From NCBI GenBank assembly GCA_029554865.1, contig JAKPUX010000393.1, forward strand, positions 1 through 36,320: a stretch of DNA of 36,320 bases, read 5' to 3'. The notes beneath the pieces are model-generated. The model was not told where the DNA came from, made no database searches, and saw nothing but the letters and a program-made list of their open reading frames with translations. Positions 22,551 through 30,628 of the stretch are shown in pieces (the stretch's first letter is position 1; each line of letters opens with the position of its first letter). The DNA is from a bacterium (GTDB lineage Bacteria > Zhuqueibacterota > Zhuqueibacteria > Residuimicrobiales > Residuimicrobiaceae). Position numbers and translations under genes: made by a program.

Positions 22551-23660
22551 TTATTGGTATGTGGCTAGCAACGTGTAGGCGAACCACAATATGGGCGCCT
22601 GGCCATGCAGATCCCCGGCGCTGCGCGGCCGGGTGAGGTAGTGATTGATATCGGCGCTCTTGCCGGTGCCGACGCAGACCTCGGAGATTTTGCCGTCATC
22701 GCCGATATAGGTGACGAGAGCCTGCCAGGCCTTCCGGTAAACCGGTGTGTAGAGGGATTTGTCCAGCAGCCCCTTTTTCACCCCGACCGTGACGGCATAG
22801 CCGAACATCGCCGTGGCCGAGCTCTCCTTCCAGGAGGCGGAATGGTCGACCAGCTGCCGCCACATCCCGTCCTCGGCCTGATGGAGGCGCAGGGCTTCCA
22901 TCATCCTGCGATAGCCCGCCAGGATGGCGGGATAGTGGGGATTCCCTGGTGGCAGCTCGGAGAGCAGCTCAGCCATCCCCGCGGCGGTCCAGCCGTTGCC
23001 CCGGCCCCAGAAAAAGGGAGCGCCCTCCCCGTGGTAAAAGAGTCCGTTAGGCTGCTGCAGCTTTTCCAGATAGGCGTCGATCTCAAGGGCGGCCCTTTCC
23101 AGATAGACCGGATCTCCGGTGGCGCGCCAGGCCTGGACCTGCAGGGCGCCGATCATCCAGATGTCGTCGATCCAGAAGCGGGTCTGGTGGGTGAGGCCAT
23201 CCGCGCGGGGCGCTGCCCACTGGGCGTCGGCCAACTCGATCCCCTGCTTTAGAAACTGTTCATCTTTAATATATTTGTACAGTTCGAGCGGCAGGATGCC
23301 GTAGACGTTGGCATCGACATGATCGGCCAGATCGGTGAGCGTATCGGTGTTAGCCCTGGAATAGCGGTTGGACAGGCGGGCGAGCAGCTCCTTATCCTCC
23401 AGCAGGCCGGCCAGGCGTATGGCGCCGAAGCCGGCGCAGGCCTCGGCGTAGTGGATCCCCCGCCAGTGTGAGGCGCGATAGAGCATGAATTCGGGCCGCT
23501 GCAGCAGCTCTCCAGCGACCAGCCGGCCGATCCTTTCAGGGCTCTCGTCGCCGCTGGCGAAAATATCCCGGCCCATTCGGGCGCTCCCGGCGCAGCCCGA
23601 GAGCATGATGGTAAGCAGAAAGAAGAGCGGGATAGCCCGGCAGGCGAACCTTTTTTTCAT
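22551..23660 (-). CDS. GH105/GH88-type unsaturated glycuronyl hydrolase lipoprotein
   Basis: 369 residues with a lipoprotein signal (lipobox LSGC, Cys23). The mature part is an alpha6/alpha6-barrel of the GH105/GH88 type: HWRGIHYAEACAGFGA, DHVDANVYGILPLELY, HQTRFWIDDIWMIG with the catalytic Asp in the DD pair (165-166), FWGRGNGWTAAGMAELL (217-233), SGD/SAS-WKESSATAMFGYAV and the C-terminal GQAPILWFAYTLLA. These enzymes hydrate and release 4,5-unsaturated uronic acids from pectin or rhamnogalacturonan fragments left by polysaccharide lyases. No lyase is in the window. ATG 23660 is chosen because it starts the signal peptide; an in-frame upstream start (23687) would overlap the thymidylate synthase gene. 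The precise polysaccharide is not determined. Confidence 0.82.
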   Translation of the reverse strand: MKKRFACRAIPLFFLLTIMLSGCAGSARMGRDIFASGDESPERIGRLVAGELLQRPEFMLYRASHWRGIHYAEACAGFGAIRLAGLLEDKELLARLSNRYSRANTDTLTDLADHVDANVYGILPLELYKYIKDEQFLKQGIELADAQWAAPRADGLTHQTRFWIDDIWMIGALQVQAWRATGDPVYLERAALEIDAYLEKLQQPNGLFYHGEGAPFFWGRGNGWTAAGMAELLSELPPGNPHYPAILAGYRRMMEALRLHQAEDGMWRQLVDHSASWKESSATAMFGYAVTVGVKKGLLDKSLYTPVYRKAWQALVTYIGDDGKISEVCVGTGKSADINHYLTRPRSAGDLHGQAPILWFAYTLLATYQ

Positions 23661-23683
23661 CTTGACCGCCTTTCCTGAATGGA

Positions 23684-24556
23684 TCATTCCACAGCTGGCG
23701 CCCCGGTTCGCCCCATGGCCGCGGCCTTGGCGCGGATGGCGGGAATGGCCTCCTCCATGATCTCGCGCACATCCTCATAGCGGAAGGTGCGCCCTTCAAA
23801 GCTGCGCGTCTGCAAGGCATGGAGGAAGCGGGCTTTAAATTCGGCCAGGTTGAAGCCGTAGATGTGGTAGCTGTCCGCCTGGTGCACGTAGCGGCCCGGC
23901 ACGACCTGCTTGCCGGCAAGTTCCGCGATGCGGGCGGCGATTTTCAGCTGCAGCTGCGCCAGAGCGAACATGTTCATAAAGGCGGCCTTGTAGGCGTCGT
24001 TGGAGCGGAAGCGCACATTCATGTTCAGACGCCAGCGCTCTCCTTCGCCGGGCAGGAGGCGGCACCAGAGGCTCTGCAGGCAGGGGGGATCGTAGCAAAA
24101 ATTGTCCTCCCAGACCTTCCAGGTGACCGCCTGCTGCCGCCGTGACCAGGGGGTTTGCGCCAGCTTTTGCGCGATGAGTTCGATCTGATCAAAGCTCCGG
24201 GCCATCACCGGGTCCTGATAGTTGAAGAGGCGCTGGTGGTAGGTGTACTCCCAGCGGGTATCCTCGGGGCCGGCGGAGGCGTCGCGGATGCAGTGGTCCT
24301 TGATGCCCTCGAGCACCTCCAGAACATATTCCTGCAGGTCCTCGAGGCCGCCGGGAAAGTCCTTGTGGATCATCGGCTCGGCCAGGGGATTATGGATGAC
24401 GACGGTCATCGAGCAGTCCTTGCTCGGGGGATCGTCGGGCTTGTCATATTCGGTCTTGATCTCGCAGCCCTTTTCATGGAGGCTGATCAGGGATTTTTCC
24501 CAGGCTTCGGCAAGCCCCTCGCCCTCAACAAACAGGACAGGAATATCTCCGAGCAT
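23684..24556 (-). CDS. thyA: Thymidylate synthase family protein
   Basis: 290 residues, cytoplasmic. It carries the ThyA signature set: the phosphate-binding Arg pair in SRRQQAVTW (139-140), the nucleophile Cys159 in DPPCLQ, the RSND motif (184-187), Asn195, which selects dUMP over dCMP, and the ribose-binding His231 and Tyr233 in DSYHIY. ThyA converts dUMP to dTMP using methylene-tetrahydrofolate. The overall sequence diverges from the E. coli enzyme (Leu-Gln after the Cys instead of His, longer N-terminus) and looks nearer to the archaeal or dCMP-hydroxymethylase side of the superfamily, but Asn195 supports a true thymidylate synthase. AAGGAG is six bases before ATG 24556. It precedes the GH105 gene by 23 bases, an unusual partner. 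Confidence 0.8.
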   Translation of the reverse strand: MLGDIPVLFVEGEGLAEAWEKSLISLHEKGCEIKTEYDKPDDPPSKDCSMTVVIHNPLAEPMIHKDFPGGLEDLQEYVLEVLEGIKDHCIRDASAGPEDTRWEYTYHQRLFNYQDPVMARSFDQIELIAQKLAQTPWSRRQQAVTWKVWEDNFCYDPPCLQSLWCRLLPGEGERWRLNMNVRFRSNDAYKAAFMNMFALAQLQLKIAARIAELAGKQVVPGRYVHQADSYHIYGFNLAEFKARFLHALQTRSFEGRTFRYEDVREIMEEAIPAIRAKAAAMGRTGAPAVE

Positions 24557-24604
24557 GTCGTTCTCCTTGTTTTTTTAACCTCTCCCTCCGGCCGGCCCGC
24601 CCTC

Positions 24605-24633
24605 AATATAGAAATCCTTTGCTGACAAAGCAA
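24605..24633 (-). promoter_or_regulatory. Promoter for the thymidylate synthase-GH105 operon
   Basis: On the minus strand TTGCTT (24628-24633), 17 bases, TATATT (24605-24610). The transcript would begin near 24598, about 40 bases before ATG 24556. Confidence 0.5.
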
Positions 24634-24665
24634 GCAACTTTCGCCGGCCTCGCCGGAATTTGTGC

Positions 24666-24694
24666 TTGCTTCTGGTCTCTCCGATTGCTAATTT
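24666..24694 (+). promoter_or_regulatory. Divergent extended -10 promoter for the esterase operon
   Basis: TTGCTT (24666-24671), 17 bases, TAATTT (24689-24694) with TG one base upstream of the -10. It is back to back with the minus-strand promoter at 24605-24633. Confidence 0.35.
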
Positions 24695-24730
24695 GCCCCT
24701 GAATCGTACGGGAAAAGAGGATGCCGATCG

Positions 24731-25495
24731 ATGAAACTCGCCTATAAAAAAACGGGCAGCGGCAGGCCGTTGATCATCCTGCACGGACTCTTCGGGATGG
24801 CGGACAACTGGCTGACCATCGCCGGGCGGATCGCCCGCAATCACACAGTCTATCTGCTGGATCAGCGCAATCACGGTCAGTCGCCGCATTCCCCGGAATT
24901 CAGCTACCGGATCCTGGCGGAGGATCTGCAGGACTTTATCCGCGAGCATGATCTTGGAGATGTCCGCCTCATCGGCCACTCCATGGGCGGCAAGGCGGCG
25001 ATGTGCCATGCCCTCCATTACCCGGAGCGGGTCGAAAAACTGGTGATCGTGGACATTGCCCCCAAGGCCTATCACCATCCCTTCTTCGAACGGGTGCTCG
25101 ATTTCATACTGGCTCTGGACCTGAGCCGGTTCACGACGCGCGCCGCGATCGAGGAGGTTTTTGCGGAGGTTGTCCCCAATCCGGCGGTGCGGCTTTTCAT
25201 TCTCAAGAACCTCCAGCGCACCGAGGAGGGCTTTCGCTGGCGGATCAATGTGCAGAGCCTGCGCGACAATCTCGGGACGATCTTTGCGGCGATCGCATCG
25301 GAGCGCCGGTTTGAAAAACCAACCCTCTTTGTCCGCGGCGGCCGATCCGACTATGTCCTGGACGAGGATGAGGCGGCTATCCGCGCCCTGTTCCCGGCGG
25401 CGGAGCTGGTCACTATCCCGGAGGGATCGCACTGGCTGCACGCCGATGCCGAGGAGGCCCTCTGCCGTCATTTGCGCGACTATTTGCAGTGTTAA
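24731..25495 (+). CDS. Alpha/beta-hydrolase, YbfF-like esterase
   Basis: 254 residues, no signal peptide. The oxyanion segment LHGLFGMADNW, DQRNHGQSPHS, the nucleophile elbow IGHSMGGKAA (Ser84), the acid Asp207 in GGRSDYV and His234 in GSHWLHAD form a complete catalytic triad. Strands follow the order seen in YbfF, an acyl-CoA/ester hydrolase, and in MenH-like hydrolases; the sequence RNHGQSPHS and GSHWLHAD favour YbfF. Its physiological substrate is unknown. AGAGGA lies about nine bases before ATG 24731. The transglutaminase-like gene starts 25 bases after its stop, so the two probably form an operon. Confidence 0.85.
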   Translation: MKLAYKKTGSGRPLIILHGLFGMADNWLTIAGRIARNHTVYLLDQRNHGQSPHSPEFSYRILAEDLQDFIREHDLGDVRLIGHSMGGKAAMCHALHYPERVEKLVIVDIAPKAYHHPFFERVLDFILALDLSRFTTRAAIEEVFAEVVPNPAVRLFILKNLQRTEEGFRWRINVQSLRDNLGTIFAAIASERRFEKPTLFVRGGRSDYVLDEDEAAIRALFPAAELVTIPEGSHWLHADAEEALCRHLRDYLQC

Positions 25496-25520
25496 AATAT
25501 TATCCGGAGGAGGGCAGACG

Positions 25521-26966
25521 ATGTCGAGAAAAGGAAAATGGTTCATTCTCGCCAGCCTTGCACTGGCGTTGGCCTGTGCGCAGGCCGGGCGGGCGCACAA
25601 AGAGGAGTATCGCACCATGATCGATCAGGGCGAATTCACCCGCGCCGGTCTCGCGATCGCGGAGCTGCTCAAACAGCCGGGCCTCTCCCCGGCGGAACGT
25701 GCCGGGCTCGAATTCGAGATCGAGCGCATGGGGCGCATCCGCAAGGATTTCACCAAGAGCGAAGCCGATGTGCTGGACTTTATCCGGATCTACTATCCGG
25801 ATGCCGACAGCGCCCGGCTGGCGGCATGGGAAGCGGAGAAATCTCTTGAGATGATGCGTATCGACGGCGAGAAGCGCTATTTTAAAAACAGTGCCCGCAA
25901 TCTTTTCCGCATCAACGCGGCGTGCCGCGAACTCTGGCGGGCGGCCCATCCCCTCGATGCCGGAGCGGCCGGAGGCCCGGGCAGCCGGGCGCTCGATGAG
26001 AACATTGCGCGCATCCTTGCCAGCGCTACCCCCGCGCAGCCTTTCGTCGCGCCGGTGCGCATGCGCATCGAGCATACCCTGACGGTGAATGCGGACGCAG
26101 TCCCGGCCGGCGAGACCATCCGCTGCTGGATCCCCTTCCCGCGCGAGATCCCCGGCCGCCAGACCGCTATCCGCCTGATCAGCACGGCGCCGGAAAACCA
26201 TTTTCTCGCCGATACCTCCCGGCTGCAGCGGACGATCTATCTCGAGCAGCCCGCCATCGCCGGAGTCCCGGCGCGCTTCCATGTCGCCTACGAGTACACC
26301 AGCCACGGCTCGTTCACCCGCATCGATCCGGAGGTGGTGAAGCCCGCGGCGCCGGACGGCCCGCTGCAGCCCTGGCTGCGCGAAGAGCCGCCCCACATCG
26401 TTTTCACGCCGGAACTGCGCGCCCTGGCGGCCGAGGTGGCGGGCGGCGAGACCAATCCCTACCGCGTCGCGCAAAAGCTCTACGCCTGGGTGGAGGAGAA
26501 TATCCCCTGGGCCTCGGCGCGGGAGTACTCCACCATCCGCAATCTGCCCATGTACGCCTGGGAGAACCGCCATGGCGACTGCGGCATCCAGCACCTCACC
26601 TTTATCACCCTCTGCCGCATCAGCGGCATTCCGGCGCGCTGGCAGTCCGGCTGGGAATTCAAGCCCCCCACCGACAGCATGCACGACTGGAGCATGATCT
26701 GGTTCGCCCCCTATGGCTGGGTGCCGGCCGATGTCACCTACGGCCGGCGCGATGCCGAAGACCCGGTCCAGCACTGGTTCTATCTCAGCGGCATGGACAG
26801 CTACCGGCTGATCTTCAACGACGACGTCAGCCGGCCCTTCGATCCGCCCAAGGAACATTTCCGTTCCGAGACCCTCGATTCGCAGCGCGGCGAGTTGGAG
26901 TGGCGCGGCGGCAACCTCTATTTCGATCAATGGGATTGGGAGTTAAAGTGGGAGGTGCTTCCGTAG
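25521..26966 (+). CDS. Exported transglutaminase-like (papain-fold) protein
   Basis: 481 residues. N-terminal signal peptide (about 1-22; a cysteine at 19 gives only a poor lipobox). Residues 25-170 are helical and unassigned. A beta-rich segment (about 178-262, RIEHTLTVNADAVPAGETIRCW and on) precedes the transglutaminase core: HGDCGIQHLTFITLCRISGIPARW with the nucleophile Cys354, MHDWSMIWFAPYGWVPADVTYG with His388 and Asp404, a full triad. Such bacterial proteins are mostly proteases or amidases rather than cross-linkers; substrate unknown. GGAGGAGGG precedes ATG 25521. The C-terminal QWDWELKWEVLP has no known role. Convergent with the thioesterase gene. Confidence 0.83.
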   Translation: MSRKGKWFILASLALALACAQAGRAHKEEYRTMIDQGEFTRAGLAIAELLKQPGLSPAERAGLEFEIERMGRIRKDFTKSEADVLDFIRIYYPDADSARLAAWEAEKSLEMMRIDGEKRYFKNSARNLFRINAACRELWRAAHPLDAGAAGGPGSRALDENIARILASATPAQPFVAPVRMRIEHTLTVNADAVPAGETIRCWIPFPREIPGRQTAIRLISTAPENHFLADTSRLQRTIYLEQPAIAGVPARFHVAYEYTSHGSFTRIDPEVVKPAAPDGPLQPWLREEPPHIVFTPELRALAAEVAGGETNPYRVAQKLYAWVEENIPWASAREYSTIRNLPMYAWENRHGDCGIQHLTFITLCRISGIPARWQSGWEFKPPTDSMHDWSMIWFAPYGWVPADVTYGRRDAEDPVQHWFYLSGMDSYRLIFNDDVSRPFDPPKEHFRSETLDSQRGELEWRGGNLYFDQWDWELKWEVLP

Positions 26967-26980
26967 CGCAGCTTTGACGC

Positions 26981-27007
26981 AAAAGAGGTCCCGGCTGCCG
27001 GGACCTC
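26981..27007 (-). terminator. Rho-independent terminator after the thioesterase gene
   Basis: Perfect 10-bp stem GAGGTCCCGG / CCGGGACCTC with a 3-base loop, followed on the minus strand by TTTT. It directly follows the minus-strand stop at 27012 and may also slow plus-strand transcription from the transglutaminase operon. Confidence 0.75.
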
Positions 27008-27011
27008 CCTG

Positions 27012-27500
27012 TTACAGCGTCTCTTCCTGCTCGAAAAAGGCCTCTTTGTCCGGAAAACGCAGGTGTTCAGGGGCGTTTTCGCGCTCAAAGGTGAAGTAGC
27101 GCGTCTTTCCCCGGGTGCAGATCTCGCCGGCCGGATTGAGCAGTTCGCTCTCCACGAAGACGAAGCGGCGCTTCTGTTCGAGAATGCGGCAGCGGATGGT
27201 CAGCGGGCCATCCAGGATCGAGACCGGCTTGAGGAAAGCCAGCTCCATCTGTGCGGTCACACCCGCCTTTTCCAGGGCGACCAGGATGATCCAGCCGCCA
27301 ATCTCATCGAGAAGGGTGGTCTGGATGCCGCCGTGGAGGATGTTGCCCCAGCCCTGATACTCCGGTTTCGGCTGCCAGATGGCGACCAGATCGCCGCCAT
27401 CCAGCCAGAACTCCATCTGCAGGCCGATGGGATTGGTCGGGCAGCAGCCGAAGCAGTGGTAGCCGGGTGAGGTCGAGAAGGGATTGCGAATCTTGCGCAT
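27012..27500 (-). CDS. Hotdog-fold thioesterase (PaaI/THEM4-like)
   Basis: 162 residues, cytoplasmic. The start YHCFGCCPTNPIGLQMEF is the typical N-terminal C-x-G-C-x(2)-NP-x-GL of small acyl-CoA thioesterases. The central WGNILHGGIQTTLLDEIGGW holds the hotdog helix with the HGG motif and the acidic residue (LLDE) that usually acts in catalysis, followed by the strands MELAFLKPVSILDGPLTIR and RRFVFVESELLNPAGEICTRGKTRYF. Such enzymes hydrolyse acyl- or aryl-CoA thioesters; substrate unknown. AGGAG lies five bases before ATG 27500. Divergent from the DUF5009-like gene. The short promoter region between (27501-27660) shows no convincing -35/-10 pair. Confidence 0.85.
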   Translation of the reverse strand: MRKIRNPFSTSPGYHCFGCCPTNPIGLQMEFWLDGGDLVAIWQPKPEYQGWGNILHGGIQTTLLDEIGGWIILVALEKAGVTAQMELAFLKPVSILDGPLTIRCRILEQKRRFVFVESELLNPAGEICTRGKTRYFTFERENAPEHLRFPDKEAFFEQEETL

Positions 27501-27660
27501 GGGGGCTCCTGTTTTCATAAAGTAACAAGTTTGCAGCTCCAAAGCAATCTTTTTTGGCCGGAGTGCCCCGATCTTCCGCTCCCTCCGGATGAGGCTGCCC
27601 GATCTGGTGTCCAACCTCGCCGTGCTGTAAAAGCATCCAGCCGGAAAGAAAGGAGAACCC

Positions 27661-28773
27661 ATGGCTGAACCCCTGGTTGCGAATCCTCTGCAGCCCAATC
27701 GCCTGATGTCGCTGGATTTCTTCCGCGGCTTGACCATGTTTCTTTTAATCGGGGAATCCACCCGGCTTTACGAGATCCTGCGCGGGGCTGCTTTCAACGG
27801 CACCTTTCTCGGCTTTATCGGCTGGCAGCTTGAGCATCACGACTGGAACGGCCTCCATTTCTGGGACCTGGTGCAGCCCTTTTTTATGTTCATCGTCGGC
27901 GTGGCGATACCTTTTTCGGTCGCCAAGCGCCGGACCGCCGGCGCGGGCTGGCCGCAGTTGTACCGTCACGCCCTGCGGCGCTCGCTACTGCTGCTGATTC
28001 TCGGCATCGGCCTCTACTGCATCAGCGCCGGCCGCCTGAACTTTGAGCTGTGGAATGTCCTGGCGCAGCTCTCCTTCACCTATCTGGTGGCCTTTCTGCT
28101 GATGCGCTACCCCGCTGCGGTTCAGATCGGTGCCAGCCTGGGCTTGATCCTTCTGAGCGAAGCCCTCTATCGACTGTGGGCGGTGCCGGGATTCGACCAG
28201 CCCTTTGTGCCGGACCGCAATTTCGGCTCCTGGGTCGACATGCTGCTGATGGGCAAGCTCTCGCATGGGCACTGGGTGGCCTTCAACGCCGTGCCGACCT
28301 CGGCCCATACCATCTGGGGCGTGGTCGCCGGGCAGTGGCTGGCCAGCCGGGCGGGACAAAACAAAAAGGTCCTGGTTCTTCTGGGATTGGGCATCGCGGC
28401 GGTGATCGCCGGTGTGGCGCTTGATCCTGTGACCCCCATCATCAAGCGTATCTGCACCAGCTCCTTTGTCATCGTCAGCGGCGGCTGGTGTTTGATCACG
28501 CTCGGCCTCAGCTATTATGCGGTCGACCTCCGGGGATGGCGGCGCGTACCCCGTTTCTTCACCTATGTCGGGATGAACTCCCTGTTTATCTATCTCTTTT
28601 GCCACACCGGCGCGGCCGACTGGATCACCGGCATCTTCAAGCCCTTCACACACTTTCTCTTCGCCTGGAGCGGGCCCGAGGGTGCCGCAGCCTTCACCGC
28701 CCTCTTCGTCTGGCTGGCCCTGTGGGGGATCTGCTACTGGCTCTACCGCAACCGGATTTTTATCAAGATCTGA
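27661..28773 (+). CDS. HGSNAT/DUF5009-like multi-pass membrane acyltransferase
   Basis: 370 residues with about ten membrane helices. The opening RLMSLDFFRGLTMFLLIGEST and the following WDLVQPFFMFIVGVAIPFSV are hallmarks of the heparan-alpha-glucosaminide N-acetyltransferase (HGSNAT/NagX) superfamily, as are GVVAGQWL and the final YVGMNSLFIYLF. Members move an acetyl group across the membrane onto amino sugars; bacterial NagX-type members occur with GlcNAc and polysaccharide genes. No amino-sugar genes adjoin it here, so the substrate is not known. AAGGAG lies five bases before ATG 27661. A bidirectional terminator follows the stop by 16 bases. Confidence 0.85.
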   Translation: MAEPLVANPLQPNRLMSLDFFRGLTMFLLIGESTRLYEILRGAAFNGTFLGFIGWQLEHHDWNGLHFWDLVQPFFMFIVGVAIPFSVAKRRTAGAGWPQLYRHALRRSLLLLILGIGLYCISAGRLNFELWNVLAQLSFTYLVAFLLMRYPAAVQIGASLGLILLSEALYRLWAVPGFDQPFVPDRNFGSWVDMLLMGKLSHGHWVAFNAVPTSAHTIWGVVAGQWLASRAGQNKKVLVLLGLGIAAVIAGVALDPVTPIIKRICTSSFVIVSGGWCLITLGLSYYAVDLRGWRRVPRFFTYVGMNSLFIYLFCHTGAADWITGIFKPFTHFLFAWSGPEGAAAFTALFVWLALWGICYWLYRNRIFIKI

Positions 28774-28788
28774 CAGATGAACTTGCCG

Positions 28789-28824
28789 AAAAAAAAGAGC
28801 TCTGGATTGCAGAGCTCTTTTTTT
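28789..28824. terminator. Bidirectional rho-independent terminator
   Basis: Stem GAGCTCTG / CAGAGCTC with a 5-base loop, preceded by eight A and followed by seven T residues, so it works on both strands. It separates the convergent membrane acyltransferase and hydrolase genes. Confidence 0.92.
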
Positions 28825-28895
28825 ATTGACGGTTAATCATCTCTATTACAAGAGAGATCATATTTCACGAACTCTCTTTCGTTCTGCCTTCCCGA

Positions 28896-29582
28896 CTATT
28901 TACTACCCACAAACTCCACAATCGCCGGGTTGACCACCTCGGGTTTTTCAAACTGAACAAAATGGCCGCACTCGGGGACCATGATCAGCTTGTTCTTCGG
29001 AATCTGGCCGGCGCCGATCTGCGCGATCGATTCGGTGCTGCCGCCGTGCAGGGCTGAGTTGGGGATGAGGTTGTCGTTTTGGCCGAAGAAGATCAGGGTT
29101 TCATATCTGATCCTGGCCAGCTTGTCGACGCGCTCCGGATAGAGCAGGGAGGTGACCATGGCGATCTGGCCGCCCATGGAGTGGCCGACGAAAACCGCTT
29201 TTTGAACCTTGAGCTCGCTGAGCAGCTCGGTCAGGACCTGCGCGTAGAAGGGCAGGGTATAAGGGTAAAAGCCCTTATCCGATTTGCCATAGCCGGGCAG
29301 ATCGACGGCGATGACGCGATAGTGTTTGGCGAGCTCGGGGATATTGCGGCCCCAGCCTTTGGCAGAGGAGCCAAGGCCGTGGATCAGCACCAGCACCCTG
29401 TCGGAGCGGCCCTCATCGATGCAGGCGACCTGGATGTTGCGCACCTGCACCTTTTTGGTCGCAAAGCCATAGTCGAAATCATCGAACTCCCTGCTCCCGA
29501 GGTGGTAATAGCGGGAGGTTGCGCAGCCTGAAAGAATCATGGCAGTCACCGTTAATAAGAGGACAAGATGTTTTATTTTCAT
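28896..29582 (-). CDS. Lipoprotein alpha/beta-hydrolase lacking its cap domain (probable in-frame deletion)
   Basis: 228 residues with a lipoprotein signal (lipobox LSGC, Cys20). It has the nucleophile elbow GHSMGG (Ser135), the oxyanion HGLGSSAKGW, Asp170 in FFGQNDNLIP and His207 in CGHFVQFEKPE, so the triad is complete. In known relatives of this kind, a cap of roughly 80-100 residues lies between the strand after LLYPERVDKL and the strand TLIFFG. Here the two segments are joined directly (about residues 155-159, near 29110). The cap and the sixth strand are therefore missing, and activity is doubtful. AGGAG overlaps the stop of the porin fragment and lies six bases before ATG 29582, so the two genes were once an operon. 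Comparison with a full-length homologue is from memory. Confidence 0.72.
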   Translation of the reverse strand: MKIKHLVLLLTVTAMILSGCATSRYYHLGSREFDDFDYGFATKKVQVRNIQVACIDEGRSDRVLVLIHGLGSSAKGWGRNIPELAKHYRVIAVDLPGYGKSDKGFYPYTLPFYAQVLTELLSELKVQKAVFVGHSMGGQIAMVTSLLYPERVDKLARIRYETLIFFGQNDNLIPNSALHGGSTESIAQIGAGQIPKNKLIMVPECGHFVQFEKPEVVNPAIVEFVGSK

Positions 29583-29591
29583 TTCACGCTC

Positions 29592-29810
29592 CTAGAACAT
29601 GATCCATTTCAGCGTGGCGAAGACGGTCCAGGGGTTCTGTGGACGTCCATTCGCGCTGCCGTACATTTCCGGTGAATCGAAGAAATCACCCGGCTTCATA
29701 TAGGCCGCGTGCAGCTCCAGGTCCATAAAAACACTGGGCGTATAGCAGAGGTTGAGATTGGCCTCGGCGCCGGTAATATTGCCGCCCTGGCTGGGCGCGA
29801 ACCGGCACAC
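29592..29810 (-). pseudogene. C-terminal remnant of an outer-membrane porin
   Basis: About 65 residues of recognisable porin end: AEANLNLCYTPSVFMDLEL, then HAAYMKPGDFF and the closing PQNPWTVFATLKWIMF, which ends in Phe as outer-membrane barrels do. There is no signal peptide and no barrel before it; upstream the reading frame runs into sequence that is not porin-like and then the promoter area of the GMP-synthase-like gene. The GTG at 29810 has no ribosome site. The gene is best read as a truncated remnant, cut off at about 29780-29810. It is followed after nine bases by the lipoprotein hydrolase gene. Confidence 0.7.
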
Positions 29811-29948
29811 CCGTCGGATGGATGCAAGAAGATTTCAGCGTCATTCTTTTTCGAAAACTGCTTGTATATCGGCCTGCATTTGGTTAATTTTTCTGATATG
29901 TATGCGGCAAAGAAACTGCAAGTTCTCGATACCGGAAAGGAGTCAATA

Positions 29949-30479
29949 ATGATCCAGGAGATCAAAGCCCGCAACCTCAATACCGAGAAAATTATCGCGG
30001 AAAAGACGGCGGAAATCCAGGCGGCCGTCGGCAAGGGGATGGCCATCAACGCCCTCTCCGGCGGAGTCGATTCATCGGTTGTGACCATGCTCGGCCATAT
30101 GGCGCTGGGCAAGCAGCTGCGCACGGTCATTATCGATAACGGCATCATGCGCGAAGGGGAGCCGGAACAGGTCGCCGCCTGGTTTAAAAAACTGGGCGTC
30201 AAGGTCGAGATCATCGACGCCCGCAAGGAGTTCTTTGCAGCCCTCAAGGGGCTCACCGATCCCGAGGAGAAGCGCGAAGCCATCACCCAGACTTTTTACA
30301 AAAAGGTCTTCGGCCGCATCGTCCGGGAGAGCCGGGATGCGCGCACCGCCCGGCCGACACGGCTGCCCTGGGCCCTGCTGGAAGGGCTGGCTGCGGAGAT
30401 TCTCAAAAAGGTGCCCGGGGTTGTCAGCGTCACCTACAACATCGCCACCAAGCCGCCCTCGACTATCGAAGCCGTCTGA
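29949..30479 (+). CDS. GMP-synthase-like ATP pyrophosphatase missing its central part (probable in-frame deletion)
   Basis: 176 residues. The N-terminal part is a clear GMP synthetase/ExsB-type ATP-pyrophosphatase: PP-loop ALSGGVDSSV (35-44), IIDNGIMREGEPEQV, LGVKVEIIDARKEFFAALKG and LTDPEEKREAITQTFYKKVFGR. After IVRES (about residue 128, near 30333) it jumps to DARTARPTRLPWALLEGLA and the family C-terminus VPGVVSVTYNIATKPPSTIEAV (two joined segments). In the relatives I recall, about 130 residues with the GTILTDV, NRxPFPGPALSARV and REDRVTG-type motifs lie between these. The dimer part and the XMP-like substrate site are therefore lost and the product is probably inactive. AAAGGAG lies six bases before ATG 29949. 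Unless deliberate, this is a decayed gene. Confidence 0.75.
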   Translation: MIQEIKARNLNTEKIIAEKTAEIQAAVGKGMAINALSGGVDSSVVTMLGHMALGKQLRTVIIDNGIMREGEPEQVAAWFKKLGVKVEIIDARKEFFAALKGLTDPEEKREAITQTFYKKVFGRIVRESRDARTARPTRLPWALLEGLAAEILKKVPGVVSVTYNIATKPPSTIEAV

Positions 30480-30492
30480 GTGCCAATATCCA

Positions 30493-30510
30493 CCGCTGCC
30501 CTTGCAGCGG
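30493..30510 (+). other. Perfect 7-bp hairpin after the GMP-synthase-like gene
   Basis: CCGCTGC / GCAGCGG around a 4-base loop, 13 bases after the stop. No T-tract follows, so terminator activity is uncertain. Confidence 0.35.
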
Positions 30511-30549
30511 GATGAAACCGGCAGGAACAATTTGCTTGCAGTTTTGCGT

Positions 30550-30555
30550 TATAAT
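30550..30555 (+). promoter_or_regulatory. Possible -10 box of the dodecin promoter
   Basis: A perfect TATAAT about 75 bases before the dodecin start. The -35 region at 17 bases is poor, and no TG extension is present. Confidence 0.3.
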
Positions 30556-30628
30556 GTACAACACTGGGCACGGTCTCCGCAGGGAGGCCGGCCGGAATTC
30601 CCTGATGCACTAACACAAGGAGCTACCC

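Noticed and set aside
22103..22636. Plus-strand frame beginning with a hydrophobic segment at the island edge
   Set aside because: The hydrophobic start is in AT-rich non-coding DNA, and the rest is antisense to the small protein and GH105 genes.
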